A stretch of DNA of 42,712 nucleotides from Deltaproteobacteria bacterium (GCA_021737785.1 JAIPDI010000047.1:1-42712); one strand, 5' to 3'; shown: positions 35,525-42,330, counted from the stretch's first letter. Notes: generated from the sequence alone by a model not told the origin. Numbers and translations: made by a program.

Positions 35525-35847
35525 ATTGGTATCGTTCAAAAGGTTTGGCATGGCCTAAAAAAGCTGTTTGTGTGAAGACAGCAAATTCGTATTCAAATCA
35601 GCTTGGAAATGGCCCATGAATTCCCTTAGCGGTGCCTTTGGTCACAAGAGAAGATAGACTTCTCAAGACCTATAATATTTAGGAAATACAGTAAGTTACA
35701 TTTCGTAGAACAGCTTTTGAAATCTTCATCCCTATAAGAATGTTTAACTGCAAGACCGGCGCGTATCCAGCCTGTCGTTCCGTGCATATGAGAACTCGGG
35801 CTTTCTGTCAAAAAATACAAATGCCAAACCTTTTGAACGATACCAAT
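35525..35847. repeat. 27-bp perfect inverted repeat inside the intron
   Basis: Bases 35525-35551 and 35821-35847 are perfect reverse complements over 27 bp (cores ATTGGTATCG.. and ..CGATACCAAT), 269 bp apart. The right copy lies in the leftover start of the intron reading frame; the left copy lies next to domain V. Copy B of the intron lacks the left insert. Confidence 0.85.
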
Positions 35848-36042
35848 GAATTTTGGATCGGGCGATTCCATGACGTGCCTCATGGCCACTCCTCCATTCG
35901 GATTCTTTGTGTCATGAGAACTCATAGAAGCTCCTTTCCTGCTCTGTGTTCGGCCCTTCGCCATGTCCCCCGGGCATTGGGCTACTATGGCCTCGGCTGA
36001 CTTCTGCCCCATCATTTTACAGGTTACCCGGTAAGGCGCCAT
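35626..36042 (-). pseudogene. Remnant of the intron-encoded reading frame
   Basis: A 138-codon minus-strand frame inside the intron. The segment MMGQKSAEAIVAQCPGDMAK, followed by SRKGASMSSHDTKNPNGGVA, has the look of leader sequence just ahead of, or at the start of, intron-encoded reverse transcriptases of this class. No reverse-transcriptase, maturase or endonuclease motif follows, so the bulk of the protein is missing. It is probably not translated into anything useful. Confidence 0.4.
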
Positions 36043-36493
36043 GAGGGCTCACGATGGGAGGCTATCGATTATTCGTTATTCCTGAGCACCGTCAGGACTC
36101 ATCATCGGCGACAGCCACCGATGATACCAGGACCTTGGTTCCCCGGTTGGGTCCGAGCCGGGAGCTACCATGTGAGAGGCTCACAGCAAGTGAGACAGAT
36201 CTCCCCGGATAAGAACGTGAACTTTCGCTACACAGCCGAGGCATTTACCCTATCTCCTGAATCCGGGGCTTCGTTATGTTGTGCTAACTTACCCTCAGAC
36301 TGGGCCTTGTATGTCCCGCTTATCAGCGGGATTCGTCGGCTCATAGTCTTGCACTCGGGCTTCCTCCGGACGGTCCCTCGCGGTTCCGCCCTTGCCGTCG
36401 GCTAATACTTTTGCTAATATGTTCAAAATCTTAACAGGATTCACGTATAGGGGACTTTCACCCCATAAGTTCACGCCCATGCCGGGCGTACAC

Positions 36494-36546
36494 CAAAGGG
36501 TCAACACGGACTCGCTGAAGCTCGCCGGTTACCCTCAACGTTAGGC
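36494..36546 (+). repeat. Right part of attC-2
   Basis: The sequence runs CAAAG, L'' GGTCAACACGG (about 36498-36508), a short loop, L' CCGGTTACC, spacer CTCAAC and right core GTTAGGC (36540-36546). L'' and L' pair (GGT-AAC-CGG) with two extra bases left unpaired in L''. Joined to GTATAA at 35418-35423 it gives a 59-base attC. Confidence 0.8.
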
Positions 36547-36586
36547 ATAATAAAATATCAATGACAGAATTGGGAGTACGATTATC

Positions 36587-37270
36587 ATGATTGAATCTCT
36601 TGGCCCATTAGTTTCACTGTTTAAACTTTTCACACAAGGTGTTGCCGAATCTTGGAAGGCGATTAAATCCAGTAGAGATAAGGCGATACAAAGAAAATTC
36701 ATTGAAATACAGCTTTCTCTAGAGGACACCATTGAGAATGCGGAACGGCTTTTTGTTATAATTGAGAGGTCGCGTGATAAAGATGAAAAGGACAACGGGT
36801 ATTTACTTGAAGAATTTAAGAGTGGTCTCTATGCGCAGATTCAACGACTTAACATTTTTATAGATCAAATCACAGATCGCACTTCGGGAGAAATTCTGAA
36901 GCTTTTCGCTCCGGATCTTAGAAGAAAGATTTCTCTTCTCATACAGTCAAAAATGAGTGCGATGTTTATAGTCTTACGAGGTATGTACGACATCGAAGAA
37001 AAAGCAACAATTACAAAAGAGGGCATTACTGCAACGATTCAAACAGCATTGCTAAATTGGAATCACGTGAAATTCGTTGCTGGAGGCGAATCATATCTCC
37101 GCGAACTGGGACAGCATAGCAAAAATACCAGCCTCGTGTTGTCCGACCATCTGCAGGAGCAGAAAAAAGTAATTGAAGATTTGATCGAGTGCTCAAATGA
37201 TTTCTCTAAATTTCTCAAGGAGCACGTCAGGTTGCCAGACGCTGTTAGCGTACTAAGAAAGGGAAATTAA
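36587..37270 (+). CDS. Cassette-borne coiled-coil hypothetical protein
   Basis: A 227-residue, mostly helical protein of unknown family. It opens with a hydrophobic segment (MIESLGPLVSLFKLFTQGVA) and continues in long charged helices (QLSLEDTIENAERLFVIIER; YAQIQRLNIFIDQITDRTSG; EQKKVIEDLIECSNDFSKFL). The coding sequence is A+T-rich. It starts 41 bases after the attC-2 right core, so it is the first gene of the next cassette. No catalytic motif is visible; membrane association through the N-terminus is possible. Confidence 0.72.
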   Translation: MIESLGPLVSLFKLFTQGVAESWKAIKSSRDKAIQRKFIEIQLSLEDTIENAERLFVIIERSRDKDEKDNGYLLEEFKSGLYAQIQRLNIFIDQITDRTSGEILKLFAPDLRRKISLLIQSKMSAMFIVLRGMYDIEEKATITKEGITATIQTALLNWNHVKFVAGGESYLRELGQHSKNTSLVLSDHLQEQKKVIEDLIECSNDFSKFLKEHVRLPDAVSVLRKGN

Positions 37271-37290
37271 TACGTACTTTTTGTTTAACC

Positions 37291-37881
37291 ATGGATGACA
37301 TGATGGGAGTGCGGAAAAAGTATCGGATTCAGGCAAGCACGACGACCAATACGTACGTCTACTGCCGGGTCGCCGCTCGTGACGCGTTGAAGAAGGCGCA
37401 GGAGCAGCAGCAGGGGTGGTTCTACTTCGCGATGATGGCGGGAGTATTCGCTGCGTTCACCGTCGAAGGATACTTGAACCATCTTGGACAGAAGCGAGTA
37501 CGCGACTGGAGCGAACTCGAGAGAAAGCTCGGCCCTCGAGAGAAGTTGCTGTTGCTCCGCGACAAGCTCCATCTGTCGGTGGATATGGCTAGGCGCCCTT
37601 TTCAGACGCTGCGCGACATGTTGCGTCTGCGCGGCGCTTTAGCGCATGGGAAGACTCGTACGGTGCCAAGCGACCGTGTGGTCGGCGATCCAGACGACGA
37701 AACGGCTCGATACCCTCAGCCGGACTGGAAGAAGTTGTGCAGCCTTGGCTCAGTTGAGCGTATGGTCGAAGACGCGGAGAAGATGGTCCGACATCTGTGT
37801 GCCGAGTCGGGATCGAAGCGTAATCCCTTCGCGAGCCTGGGCGAAGGAAGCAGCGGAGTTGAGGAAATTAAGGCTGAGTAG
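37291..37881 (+). CDS. Cassette-borne HEPN-like hypothetical protein
   Basis: A 196-residue helical protein. The order of helices (YVYCRVAARDALKKAQEQQQ; FYFAMMAGVFAAFTVEGYLN; DWSELERKLGPREKLLLLRD) and the segment MLRLRGALAHGKTR, with an R-x4-H motif, resemble HEPN-fold proteins, many of which are RNases of toxin-antitoxin or defence systems. The assignment rests on pattern only. Base composition is G+C-rich, unlike the A+T-rich gene 20 bases upstream, so the two may have different origins although no attC lies between them. Its stop is followed within 18 bases by a left attC core invaded by intron copy B. Confidence 0.7.
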   Translation: MDDMMGVRKKYRIQASTTTNTYVYCRVAARDALKKAQEQQQGWFYFAMMAGVFAAFTVEGYLNHLGQKRVRDWSELERKLGPREKLLLLRDKLHLSVDMARRPFQTLRDMLRLRGALAHGKTRTVPSDRVVGDPDDETARYPQPDWKKLCSLGSVERMVEDAEKMVRHLCAESGSKRNPFASLGEGSSGVEEIKAE

Positions 37882-37893
37882 GAGACGGGCGTC

Positions 37894-37899
37894 GCATAA
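37894..37899 (+). repeat. Left core of attC-3, truncated by intron copy B
   Basis: GCATAA directly abuts the intron end (TCGGGTAG) just as GTATAA does in attC-2. With a following C it would be GCATAAC, a good R'' core. The right half of this attC is not found; it was apparently lost with the 5' end of the intron. Confidence 0.55.
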
Positions 37900-38400
37900 T
37901 CGGGTAGCCGGGGGTTTCTCTCCCCCAGCCCCCACACCATCCCTCATGCGGGTCCGCAAGGGGCGGTTCACAGAGATAATCCCGCAAAGCGGGAGTAATG
38001 AATCAGCCAGAGGCTGATAAATGTTCATCCCAGTTGAATGGGGTTCCCTTCGGAAAATTCAACGGGGTGAACCCACAGCTCTTTGACAGATAGAAGCCCT
38101 TGATCCAGGAGTCACGCCTTTGGCGTGATCATACCGGTCTGGGTGGCAAGAGTCTGGGCGAGATGCCAGGGACCTTGTCGGCTGATGGCAATGCGTACTG
38201 TGACAGCTTAGCCGGCAAGGCACCATGAGGGCTCACCAGGGGAGACTGTCGATTATTCGTGGTTCCCAAAAGGACTCATCACCGACGACAGAGACCGAGG
38301 ATGCCTGAACTTTGTTTCTACGGTTAGGTCAGGACCCTGAGTTACCTGGTGAGAGACCCACAGCAAATGATATAGATCTATCCCCCATAAGGACGTGAAT
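37900..38400 (-). mobile_element. Group II intron copy B, truncated at its 5' end
   Basis: The 3' part matches copy A closely: domain V and VI (37900-38003) and further domain I-like sequence at about 38215-38400 (GGTGAGCCCTCATGG..., AATAATCGA..., GATGAGTCCT on the minus strand). Similarity stops near 38397, so about 100 bases or more of domain I, including the GTGTACGCCC 5' end, are gone. Middle parts differ strongly from copy A, showing a separate insertion, not a tandem duplication. No open frame is present. Truncation from the 5' end is typical of incomplete reverse transcription during retrohoming. Confidence 0.75.
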
Positions 38401-38453
38401 CAACACAATCTCGTTTAAGAGCGGGGCTCATAGTTTCGAGCAAAGGACAAAAT

Positions 38454-38774
38454 ATGAAGCACTTAATATTGTTTCTTATCGTCTTATTGGCAGCGGCAGC
38501 GTGCACGCCCTTTTCCGGTCCTGAGACATTGGGCGAATTCAAGAATAATATTCATTGTCTTGAATATAAACAGGGTATGCCCTGGAATGAGATCAAGAAC
38601 TCTTTGGGCACTCCAGAGGTTACACCAATACCTCAGATAGACTCAGGCCTGAGCCAAAATGCTAGAATATACAAAGGCAAAACAGTTATCTTTTATACAA
38701 AGCCACAAAAAATCGAAAAGAATGGCAAGATGCGATTCGAGGAGGTAGTCTACAAAATTGAGGTGTGTAAATAG
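38454..38774 (+). CDS. Small putative lipoprotein
   Basis: A 106-residue protein with a lipoprotein signal (MKHLILFLIVLLAAAAC, lipobox AAAC with Cys17), predicted to be lipid-anchored. The mature part has CLEYKQGMPWNEIKNSLGTP, a G-M-x-W/x-x-E-x-x-x-x-L-G-x-P pattern similar to SmpA/BamE-like lipoproteins, and a final strand FEEVVYKIEVCK. AAAGGA nine bases upstream supports ATG 38454. It is 20 bases ahead of the phosphoesterase gene. A link between them is unknown. Confidence 0.75.
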   Translation: MKHLILFLIVLLAAAACTPFSGPETLGEFKNNIHCLEYKQGMPWNEIKNSLGTPEVTPIPQIDSGLSQNARIYKGKTVIFYTKPQKIEKNGKMRFEEVVYKIEVCK

Positions 38775-38794
38775 AGGTAAGAAAGGAACTTAAC

Positions 38795-39724
38795 ATGTTC
38801 GGCATAGATGACCTCATTAGAAAGGCTGAGGGAAGATTTCAGGTCTATAAGGATTACAGGCTTGTGGCAGAAAATGACTTCACAAGCAAGCCCACAATCT
38901 GCATACCTGATATGCATCTCCTTGAAAAGGGACCGAATGATGATTTTAGAGATAACAATCCTCATTATGAAGAAAGATTCATAAGTTTTCTTGATTTCTT
39001 GATAAATCTCAAAAAAGAGGTGGAAATCGATATCGTTCAGCTCGGTGACATGTTTGATCTGTGGCAGGCGAAGGGCAATACCAACTTGATTGTAGAGGCT
39101 TATCCAACCATCACTGGGTTAATTCAAGAATTGAGGTGCACTTGTGTGGTCGGCAACCATGATATTGATTTGGTTGAATGGTACAAAAATGAGAAAGAAT
39201 CGTTCGGAAGAATCTGGAGGTTCTATTCAACAGTTAGTAATAAAAAAACAGTAATTTACGAACATGGTTTTCAGGCAGATTTTGCCAACAACCAAAAAAG
39301 CTGGACTGGTGTAATTGGCCGAGAGATCACAAAAGTTGTCAGCATGATGGAATACATCTATCCTGATATCGATGTCATCTTGGGTTCGGCCTGGGATTCG
39401 ATTCTTAGGATTTTCAAAAAGTACAATGTGTTCACTCCTGTAAAAGATCCTTATGGGTTCCAGGCGGACCAATTCCTTAAGTATTATCTGAGCCTCATGA
39501 AGAAGTATAACTCAGGAAAGACCCTTGATGCCGAAACACCGGACGAAATTGACCTAAGATTGGCTGTGTTTGGCCATACTCATTTGGCGAAACTTGTGCG
39601 GGTGCCGGATGCAGGAAGAGTCTACTATCTGATGGACTGCGGGTCCTGGGTAAATGGCGGCCACGAGGTAGGTTTGATAGCTGCCAATGAAATAGCGGTA
39701 TGCAGATGGACAGGAGCTGAATGA
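38795..39724 (+). CDS. Calcineurin-like metallophosphoesterase
   Basis: A 309-residue phosphoesterase with the dimetal motifs of the calcineurin-like superfamily: CIPDMHL (DxH) near residue 39, QLGDMFDLW (GDxxD) near 88, VVGNHDID (GNHD) near 118, HGFQAD and FGHTHLAK (GHxH) near 260. The closest functional group known to me is the UDP-2,3-diacylglucosamine hydrolase/YfcE-like set, but the substrate cannot be inferred. The genes here are A+T-rich relative to the left half of the window. It follows the small lipoprotein by 20 bases. Confidence 0.88.
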   Translation: MFGIDDLIRKAEGRFQVYKDYRLVAENDFTSKPTICIPDMHLLEKGPNDDFRDNNPHYEERFISFLDFLINLKKEVEIDIVQLGDMFDLWQAKGNTNLIVEAYPTITGLIQELRCTCVVGNHDIDLVEWYKNEKESFGRIWRFYSTVSNKKTVIYEHGFQADFANNQKSWTGVIGREITKVVSMMEYIYPDIDVILGSAWDSILRIFKKYNVFTPVKDPYGFQADQFLKYYLSLMKKYNSGKTLDAETPDEIDLRLAVFGHTHLAKLVRVPDAGRVYYLMDCGSWVNGGHEVGLIAANEIAVCRWTGAE

Positions 39725-40224
39725 ATAGGCTTCTGATCTCTCAACCGTTTGAAGGAACGTTCATTTAAAATTCAGTTCTTATGCCTTGGGGTTTCGCCAA
39801 GACAAGCTATTGAAATGAATCAATGAAGTGAAGATATTGCGGGGTGAACATGCGTCCATACCGTTCAACCCCGATATTGCCAATGCCTTCTTCCGTGCAG
39901 GAGAAATTGAGTCGTGGGGATGCCCGCTGCCCTGAACCCCGATTGCACTATGAGCCGAACGAATTTCTGTTGGAATTCCCATTTGCGGAGGACTACCTGC
40001 GTGGGTTGAATCTGGATCAGAGCAATGAAGGGGATATGAAAGTTTCGGCAGAAACTTCGGTAGAAACGCCGGAAATGTCGGCAAGAACGTCGGTAGAAAT
40101 GACCGAAACGTCGGTAAAAACGTCGCACGCTTTCCTCAAATATGACGGCTGGCTACGAGCCTCACCCAGCAGGTTTCCAACGGCGGGGCTTTTGGGATAC
40201 CGGTCTGAGTAGCTGGCATTTGGA
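39725..40224. other. Intergenic region holding a gene fragment
   Basis: Apart from the COG2865-like fragment at 39849-40212 this 500-base gap shows nothing recognisable; bases 39725-39840 have stops in all frames. Confidence 0.4.
39849..40212 (+). pseudogene. C-terminal remnant of an AlbA_2/COG2865-type ATP-binding regulator
   Basis: Two frames together recall the end of proteins with an AlbA_2 DNA-binding domain and GHKL ATPase-like C-terminus. In one frame 39849-39922 reads HASIPFNPDIANAFFRAGEI then ESWG; in another, from about 39935, reads CPEPRLHYEPNEFLLEFPFA then EDYLRGLN, followed by low-complexity SVETPEMSARTSVEMTETSV. The join lacks the expected ..RGIARLKQACREAG.. stretch, so there is an internal deletion plus frameshift. 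The Ser/Val/Thr repeat is like the degenerate linkers before a C-terminal winged helix in this family. Not a functional gene. Confidence 0.55.
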
Positions 40225-40253
40225 TTGACAGCTATAATGGGTACCGTTATAAT
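40225..40253 (+). promoter_or_regulatory. Consensus promoter of higBA module 2 (predicts leaderless mRNA)
   Basis: TTGACA (40225-40230), exactly 17 bases, TATAAT (40248-40253): a perfect sigma-70 consensus. The toxin ATG at 40261 starts seven bases after the -10 box, so the mRNA should begin at the ATG. Confidence 0.85.
40234..40250. promoter_or_regulatory. Inverted repeat in the higBA-2 promoter spacer (likely HigA operator)
   Basis: ATAATGG-GTA-CCGTTAT pairs at six of seven positions across a 3-base centre and overlaps the -10 box. Antitoxin binding here would block RNA polymerase, the expected autorepression. Confidence 0.6.
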
Positions 40254-40260
40254 ATAATCC

Positions 40261-40554
40261 ATGATAAAATCGTTTCACGGCCAAGGTACCGAAGACATAT
40301 TTGATGGCAGAAACTCGGGGCCGGCGAGGAGTTGTTGCCCGCGCTTTTTGTGGACGATTGCCCAACGTAAGCTGGATCAAATAAATCGTGTCCGAGAAAT
40401 CGGAGAGCTTTCCATCCCACCGGGTAATCGTCTGGAACGTCTTCGCGGTGACAGAGAAGATCAATACAGCATCCGGATAAACCAGCAGTTCCGGATCTGT
40501 TTCAAATGGGAGGATGGAGATGCCTACGAAGTCGAAATCGTCGATTATCACTGA
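40261..40554 (+). CDS. higB: HigB-type toxin, module 2
   Basis: A 97-residue RelE-superfamily toxin: MIKSFHGQGTEDIFDGRNSG at the start, LDQINRVREIGELSIPPGNR in the middle and QYSIRINQQFRICFKWEDGD plus YEVEIVDYH at the end, all characteristic of HigB. The catalytic arginine/histidine region near the C-terminus is intact. The protein is not closely similar to the first HigB in this window (28.7 kb), so the modules are independent acquisitions. It overlaps its antitoxin by 35 bases and has no ribosome-binding site. Confidence 0.94.
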   Translation: MIKSFHGQGTEDIFDGRNSGPARSCCPRFLWTIAQRKLDQINRVREIGELSIPPGNRLERLRGDREDQYSIRINQQFRICFKWEDGDAYEVEIVDYH

Positions 40555-40876
40555 TCATGATGTGAACCGGCGCTTGCCAAAGGAGCGTCCGCCGACACAC
40601 CCCGGCGAGATGTTGCTGGAAGAGTTCGTGAAGCCCTTGGGAATATCTCAGAGTCGGTTAGCTATTCACCTCGGCGTGTCATATCCGCGACTGAACGAAA
40701 TCGTACGCGGCCGCCGTTCCGTGACGCCGGATACCGCATTGCGCCTGGCTAAAGTACTGGGCATGCCGGCTGATTTTTGGCTTGGTCTTCAGCAGGATTG
40801 GGATCTTTGGCATGCCATGAACGGGCCGGGAGCAGAAGAAATCTCACGCCTTGAACCGATTCCCCGTTCAGCTTAA
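40520..40876 (+). CDS. higA: HigA-type antitoxin, module 2
   Basis: A 118-residue XRE-family antitoxin. PPTHPGEMLLEEFVKPLGIS followed by SRLAIHLGVSYPRLNEIVRG (helix-turn-helix) and ADFWLGLQQDWDLWHAM is the standard HigA layout. ATG 40520 has GGGAGG upstream within the toxin gene; ATG 40514 is two codons earlier. The N-terminal 30 residues before the conserved block are longer than in most HigA proteins. Confidence 0.93.
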   Translation: MPTKSKSSIITDHDVNRRLPKERPPTHPGEMLLEEFVKPLGISQSRLAIHLGVSYPRLNEIVRGRRSVTPDTALRLAKVLGMPADFWLGLQQDWDLWHAMNGPGAEEISRLEPIPRSA

Positions 40877-40908
40877 CCTACAGACTTTGAGTTGATCTCT
40901 TCAGTGGC

Positions 40909-41220
40909 ACAAAAAGGGAACATGGAAGATCATATTGCCAGTATCAAAAGGATAATGCATTCCATATCGTGCCCATATCACGTGGTGGGGCTGACAGCGA
41001 AGAGAACCTCATTTGCACTTCCATGCTAAGGAATTCTGCAAAGGCAAACTGGACTCTCGAGGAGTTGGGCTGGCAACTTCATCCTCCCGGGCGTTTTGAA
41101 GAGTGGGATGGTCTGACAGGCCTGTTTATCCGTTTTGTCAAACGGAAACCAGATATGTTATCCACGCGTTATCTGAGGTCCTGGCATAAGGCCGCTATTT
41201 TGGTCCTCAATGCGCCGTAA
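40909..41220 (+). pseudogene. HNH endonuclease remnant
   Basis: One plus-strand frame reads REHGRSYCQYQKDNAFHIVP and continues ISRGGADSEENLICTSMLRN, SAKANWTLEELGWQLHPPG. This matches the HNH core in which ..C.YCG....DHVxPxSRGG..S..N....C..CN..K.. is expected: the DH pair, the second Cys of the first knuckle and the N-terminal region are altered or missing, and no start codon or ribosome-binding site precedes it. A frame starting at GTG 40969 would give only 83 residues. I call it a decayed HNH gene. Confidence 0.55.
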
Positions 41221-41427
41221 CCATAACCGATGTCTTGGACCCCAGGTAGGTTTGGGGGTTGAATGGACAGGCCTCACCACATCTTTTTCAGGGGGTCAAA
41301 ATCAATCGGACGAGGATGGGTTTTAAGGTTATCAAAGGCAATTATGGCAAAAACGAACCCAAAATGGATGAAGGTTGACGTGGCTGTTGAATTCTGGAGA
41401 AATAAGCTGGACTGGAGATGACGATTG
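41221..41427. other. Short non-coding gap
   Basis: About 200 bases. A 25-codon plus-strand frame at 41345-41422 (MAKTNPKWMKVDVAVEFWRN...) is the only open stretch; I cannot tell whether it is a remnant or chance. Confidence 0.3.
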
Positions 41428-41649
41428 ATGACACGAAAGAAAAAGGGCGAAAACAAGCGGCCGATTGAGTCGTATGAGCATACGGACAAGCAGCGGGCCA
41501 ACAATCCGCCGGTAGGGTTGGTGACGCCGGAGACGGACCCGGATGCGGGCGCGAAAATGGGGTATGCGTACGATCCGCATCTGGACCCACAACCCGTAGG
41601 GGCAGGGAAGGCCGAAGAACCGAATAGAGGACACTTATGCCGCGATTGA
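41428..41649 (+). pseudogene. N-terminal fragment of a type III-like DNA methyltransferase (Mod)
   Basis: The 73-residue frame begins MTRKKKGENKRPIESYEHTD and continues with KQRANNPPVGLVTPETDPDA, then YAYDPHLDPQPVGAGKAE. This is the conserved opening of a group of Mod/site-specific DNA methyltransferases (..RPIE.Y.H.DKQR.NNPPVGLVTPETDP....YAYDPHLDPQLVWAGKAE..). The sequence leaves the family at GKAEE and stops shortly after, so all catalytic motifs are absent. Confidence 0.7.
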
Positions 41650-41909
41650 CGGAGCAGGAACAGCAGGAGATTATCCGGTTTATTGAGGCGGATAAGCCGT
41701 TGCCGGAGAAGTATCGGTTTCTGCTATTTGAGGAAAAGTGGGTGGTGGGGCTGGACTGGAGCGGAAAGACCGGGGAGGCCTGCGATATCGTTCTCCCCTT
41801 TTAGACCATTGAGCAGGTAGACGAGCCGAGGGTTGAAAAGCCGACGGAAACGGCCGTGCAGATGGGGCTTTTTGCTGAACGGCTTGATATTCTTGGATTT
41901 GAGCTATAG
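41637..41909 (+). pseudogene. N-terminal fragment of a second Mod-type methyltransferase, with in-frame amber stop
   Basis: From ATG 41637 the frame reads MPRLTEQEQQEIIRFIEADK then PLPEKYRFLLFEEKWVVGLD, the start of another site-specific methyltransferase group; it is cut by TAG at 41802-41804. The same frame continues TIEQVDEPRVEKPTETAVQM. Relatives read ..LPFQ.IEQVDEPR.., so the stop replaces a Gln codon (CAG to TAG). After 41909 the family similarity ends and a nucleotidyltransferase gene begins at once. Not functional. Confidence 0.7.
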
Positions 41910-42278
41910 ATGGATTGCAGTCAAGATGCTGATTATTTTCGGGCAGGATACCATGACCATTGTGGAGGTTTCGCTATAAACGGGAAATCCCTCTCGGCGG
42001 ATGATGTGATCCGTGAACTCCAACGTATCAAAGATCAGTTGCGGACCAAATACGGTGTAACGAGGATCGGCGTTTTCGGATCGTTTGCCCGGGGGGAAAG
42101 AGGCATTGACAGCGACGTGGATATCGTTGTCGAGATGGAGCCGAACCTGTTCCTGAGGGCCGTGCTCAAGGCGGAATTGACGGCGCGTTTTGGCAAGCCT
42201 GTGGATGTCATCCGATACCGCCGAGGAATGAACGAGCGCCTCAAGAGACGCATCGATCAGGAGGCCTGCTATGCGTGA
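41910..42278 (+). CDS. Minimal nucleotidyltransferase (MNT/MntA-type)
   Basis: A 122-residue protein whose last 95 residues are a minimal nucleotidyltransferase: ADDVIRELQRIKDQLRTKYG, then RIGVFGSFARGERGIDSDVD with the GSxxRG and DxD active-site motifs, and KPVDVIRYRRGMNERLKRRI. In MntA-HepT systems such a protein is the antitoxin that AMPylates the HEPN toxin. The first 25 residues (from ATG 41910) are not typical and the real start may be downstream near 41985. Its downstream partner is truncated. Confidence 0.8.
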   Translation: MDCSQDADYFRAGYHDHCGGFAINGKSLSADDVIRELQRIKDQLRTKYGVTRIGVFGSFARGERGIDSDVDIVVEMEPNLFLRAVLKAELTARFGKPVDVIRYRRGMNERLKRRIDQEACYA

Positions 42279-42318
42279 TTATTGTTCCGGGGAGATACCC
42301 GATGCCCCTGCATCCTGA
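42271..42318 (+). pseudogene. Truncated HepT (HEPN toxin) start
   Basis: An ATG overlapping the end of the nucleotidyltransferase by eight bases (ATGCGTGA) starts MRDYCSGEIPDAPAS and stops. HepT toxins in this position usually begin MRDY..; after that the sequence leaves the family at once, so the toxin has been deleted. Confidence 0.45.
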
Positions 42319-42330
42319 TTTCCCACCTCG

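Larger units (their letters stand above)
35424..36493 (-). mobile_element. Group II intron, ORF-deleted, inserted antisense in attC-2
   Basis: Read on the minus strand, the element starts GTGTACGCCCGGCATGGGCG (36493 down), the 5' end typical of a large bacterial group II intron class (GTGCGCCCGGCATGGG...GTGAAC...GGTGAAAGTCC), with domain I sequence following. It ends with a domain V hairpin (GAACCGCCCCTTGCGGACC... through GAGGGGTGGT, about 35494-35460) and domain VI (GCTGGGGGAG...CCCCCGGC), then CTACCCGA. Only about 1.07 kb separates the ends, against 2-3 kb for introns with a reverse transcriptase, and no YADD-type motif is present: the ORF has been lost. It should be immobile by itself but might still splice if a reverse transcriptase is supplied in trans. 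The 3' boundary is uncertain by one base. Confidence 0.82.

Noticed and set aside
37281-37290. GTTTAAC between the coiled-coil and HEPN-like genes as an attC core
   Set aside because: Only about 20 bases separate the genes, no paired arms exist, and the core does not fit GTTRRRY.
35424-38400. The two similar non-coding blocks as insertion sequences or REP elements
   Set aside because: No transposase or terminal inverted repeats at the ends; the 5' GTGTACGCCCGGCATGGG and domain V/VI hairpins identify group II introns.
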